From: Sediminibacterium sp.
Lineage (GTDB): Bacteria; Bacteroidota; Bacteroidia; Chitinophagales; Chitinophagaceae
DNA length: 38,480 nt
NCBI GenBank assembly: GCA_030158665.1
Contig: JAOASM010000030.1
Location: forward strand, 1-38,480
Reading direction: 5' to 3'
Positions 37,562-38,480 of the stretch are shown piece after piece; position 1 is the first letter of the stretch, and the number at the start of each line of letters is the position of its first letter. The notes under the pieces are model-generated. The model saw only the letters and a list, made by a program, of their open reading frames with translations. It had not been told where the DNA came from and ran no database searches. A program made the position numbers and the translations under genes.

Positions 37562-38155
37562 ATGAGAGAAAAGAAAATATTAATACTTGAAGACGAAATT
37601 ATCGTTGCACTTGACCTACAAGAGCTACTTGAGACCGAAAAATACAATACTGTTGTAGCTCATAATTTTTTAGAAGGAAATAAGCAATTAAAAACATTCA
37701 AGCCTCATCTACTGATTTGTGACATCAATCTAGGATCAGATAAAAACGGAATTGAATTTGCCAAAGCAGCTAAATTAGAATATCCTCAATTAGAAATTAT
37801 ATATGTAACTGCATTTACAAATCATCATTTTATAGAAGAGGCGCAAGAAACGGATCCATTTAATTTCATAGTCAAACCTTGGAACGATGAACAAATTAAA
37901 GTGTCCATCAATATAGCTTTCAAATACATTGAAGAAAAAAATATACAGCATTCCATTTTGAAGGAATTAAGTTTATCCGAGTATAAAATATTAGACTTAA
38001 TTGCAAAACAAAAAAAGAGTAAAGAAATCGCAGAAATGCTCTTCATTTCAGAAAAGACTGTTCGCAACCATAGATACAATATCATCAAAAAGTTAAATCT
38101 GCCTAATGATAATAACAGCCTCTTAAAATGGGCTATTACGCATTTGAACAAATAA
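37562..38155 (+). CDS. Response regulator, REC plus LuxR-type helix-turn-helix
   Basis: The 197-residue protein has a receiver domain (1-120) with the acidic pair Glu10-Asp11, phospho-acceptor Asp54 (ICDINLG), a switch Thr in YVTAF and the conserved Lys in IVKPW. The C-terminal domain (about 133-197) is a LuxR/NarL helix-turn-helix: LSLSEYKILDLIAKQKKSKE, then ISEKTVRNHRYNIIKKLNL. It is the evident partner of the upstream kinase, 2 bases away. LuxR-type regulators usually bind short inverted repeats as dimers, and two candidate sites flank this operon. Confidence 0.93.
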   Translation: MREKKILILEDEIIVALDLQELLETEKYNTVVAHNFLEGNKQLKTFKPHLLICDINLGSDKNGIEFAKAAKLEYPQLEIIYVTAFTNHHFIEEAQETDPFNFIVKPWNDEQIKVSINIAFKYIEEKNIQHSILKELSLSEYKILDLIAKQKKSKEIAEMLFISEKTVRNHRYNIIKKLNLPNDNNSLLKWAITHLNK

Positions 38156-38192
38156 TTATAATTGACCTAATATATAGATAATTCACCATGTA

Positions 38193-38216
38193 TATGCCAG
38201 CATATATTGAGGCATA
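38193..38216. promoter_or_regulatory. Candidate operator: TATGCC-N12-GGCATA
   Basis: A 6-base inverted repeat (38193-38198 and 38211-38216) lies 93 bases before the partial secreted gene. ATTGAGGCATA (38206-38216) is the exact reverse complement of TATGCCTCAAT at 35427-35437. The shared 11-mer around the two-component operon is suggestive only. Confidence 0.35.
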
Positions 38217-38308
38217 AGCCTTATAGATTAGGGTTTAAAATGATGTTAATTTGTAGCCTACTAAAAAGGCTTCAAATCCTTTACAAATCTACATTTAACA
38301 CATTTCTG

Positions 38309-38480
38309 ATGCCTTATCATTATCTAAAAAAAATAGTTGTTTTCACTTACCTCGTCATCACCTGTTTTCTTTCAAATCCAACGCAAGCCCAGACCCTTCC
38401 AGTGGTTAAAGACACGGTCTTGTCCCAAAGACAAAAAGACCGTTTGTTTTTGAAGCGTGCTGGTGTAGACCAAGTGGCTA
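38309..38480 (+). CDS. Secreted protein, N-terminal fragment (runs off window)
   Basis: From ATG 38309 the frame is open to the window end (57 codons). It begins with lysines and a hydrophobic stretch (KKIVVFTYLVITCFLS), with a plausible signal peptidase site after TQA. The mature start is TLPVVKDTVLSQRQKDRLF, which I do not recognise. The signal peptide supports a real gene; function cannot be inferred from what is visible. It is preceded by 153 bases with the candidate operator and a short AGCCT-N7-AGGCT inverted repeat. Confidence 0.65.
   Translation, partial: MPYHYLKKIVVFTYLVITCFLSNPTQAQTLPVVKDTVLSQRQKDRLFLKRAGVDQVA

Overview
The window is chromosomal DNA from a Bacteroidota bacterium, most likely of the Chitinophagaceae type. 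The evidence is low GC, promoter-like TAnnTTTG boxes with TTG about 19-22 bases upstream, no visible Shine-Dalgarno sequences, and family-typical proteins: fused B12 mutase IcmF, type III glutamine synthetase, S9 dipeptidyl peptidase, FISUMP protein and HisKA_2 kinase. No genus can be named from the sequence alone. I see no rRNA, tRNA, CRISPR array, transposase or prophage module.

Positions 1-16396 are mostly core metabolism: icmF (5' part of the gene, running off the window), a secreted DPP-IV-like peptidase, pyrG, a secreted dienelactone-hydrolase-family protein, hldD and purL (one minus-strand unit), type III glutamine synthetase, the accC-accB-efp block, and sucD divergent from efp. Two convergent gaps (6782-6977 and 12670-12848) carry hairpins that share a 14-base core inside otherwise unrelated arms, which looks like a small REP-like repeat family.

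Positions 16468-25218 hold a three-gene plus-strand run (a secreted protein resembling one alpha-2-macroglobulin domain, an FAD oxidoreductase that must start at TTG, and a small membrane protein). An MFS transporter, aspS with a membrane protein and rarA, an FAD-dependent amine-oxidase-like enzyme and an ElaA-like acetyltransferase follow. From 25244 to 30068 come uvrA and, divergent from it, a PAP2 phosphatase overlapping a nucleotide pyrophosphatase/phosphodiesterase-like gene.

Positions 30071-38480 are the accessory part. A 1539-residue secreted protein made of phage-tail-fibre-like repeats is followed 10 bases later by a secreted FISUMP-domain protein. Divergent from them is a two-component pair: a kinase with a signal peptide and large extracytoplasmic region, and a REC-LuxR response regulator. 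The 231-base divergent gap has a near-perfect palindrome and a strong hairpin. An 11-base sequence from that palindrome recurs inverted after the regulator, ahead of another secreted gene that runs off the end. My working hypothesis is a surface-fibre system controlled by its neighbouring two-component pair. This is inference and untested.
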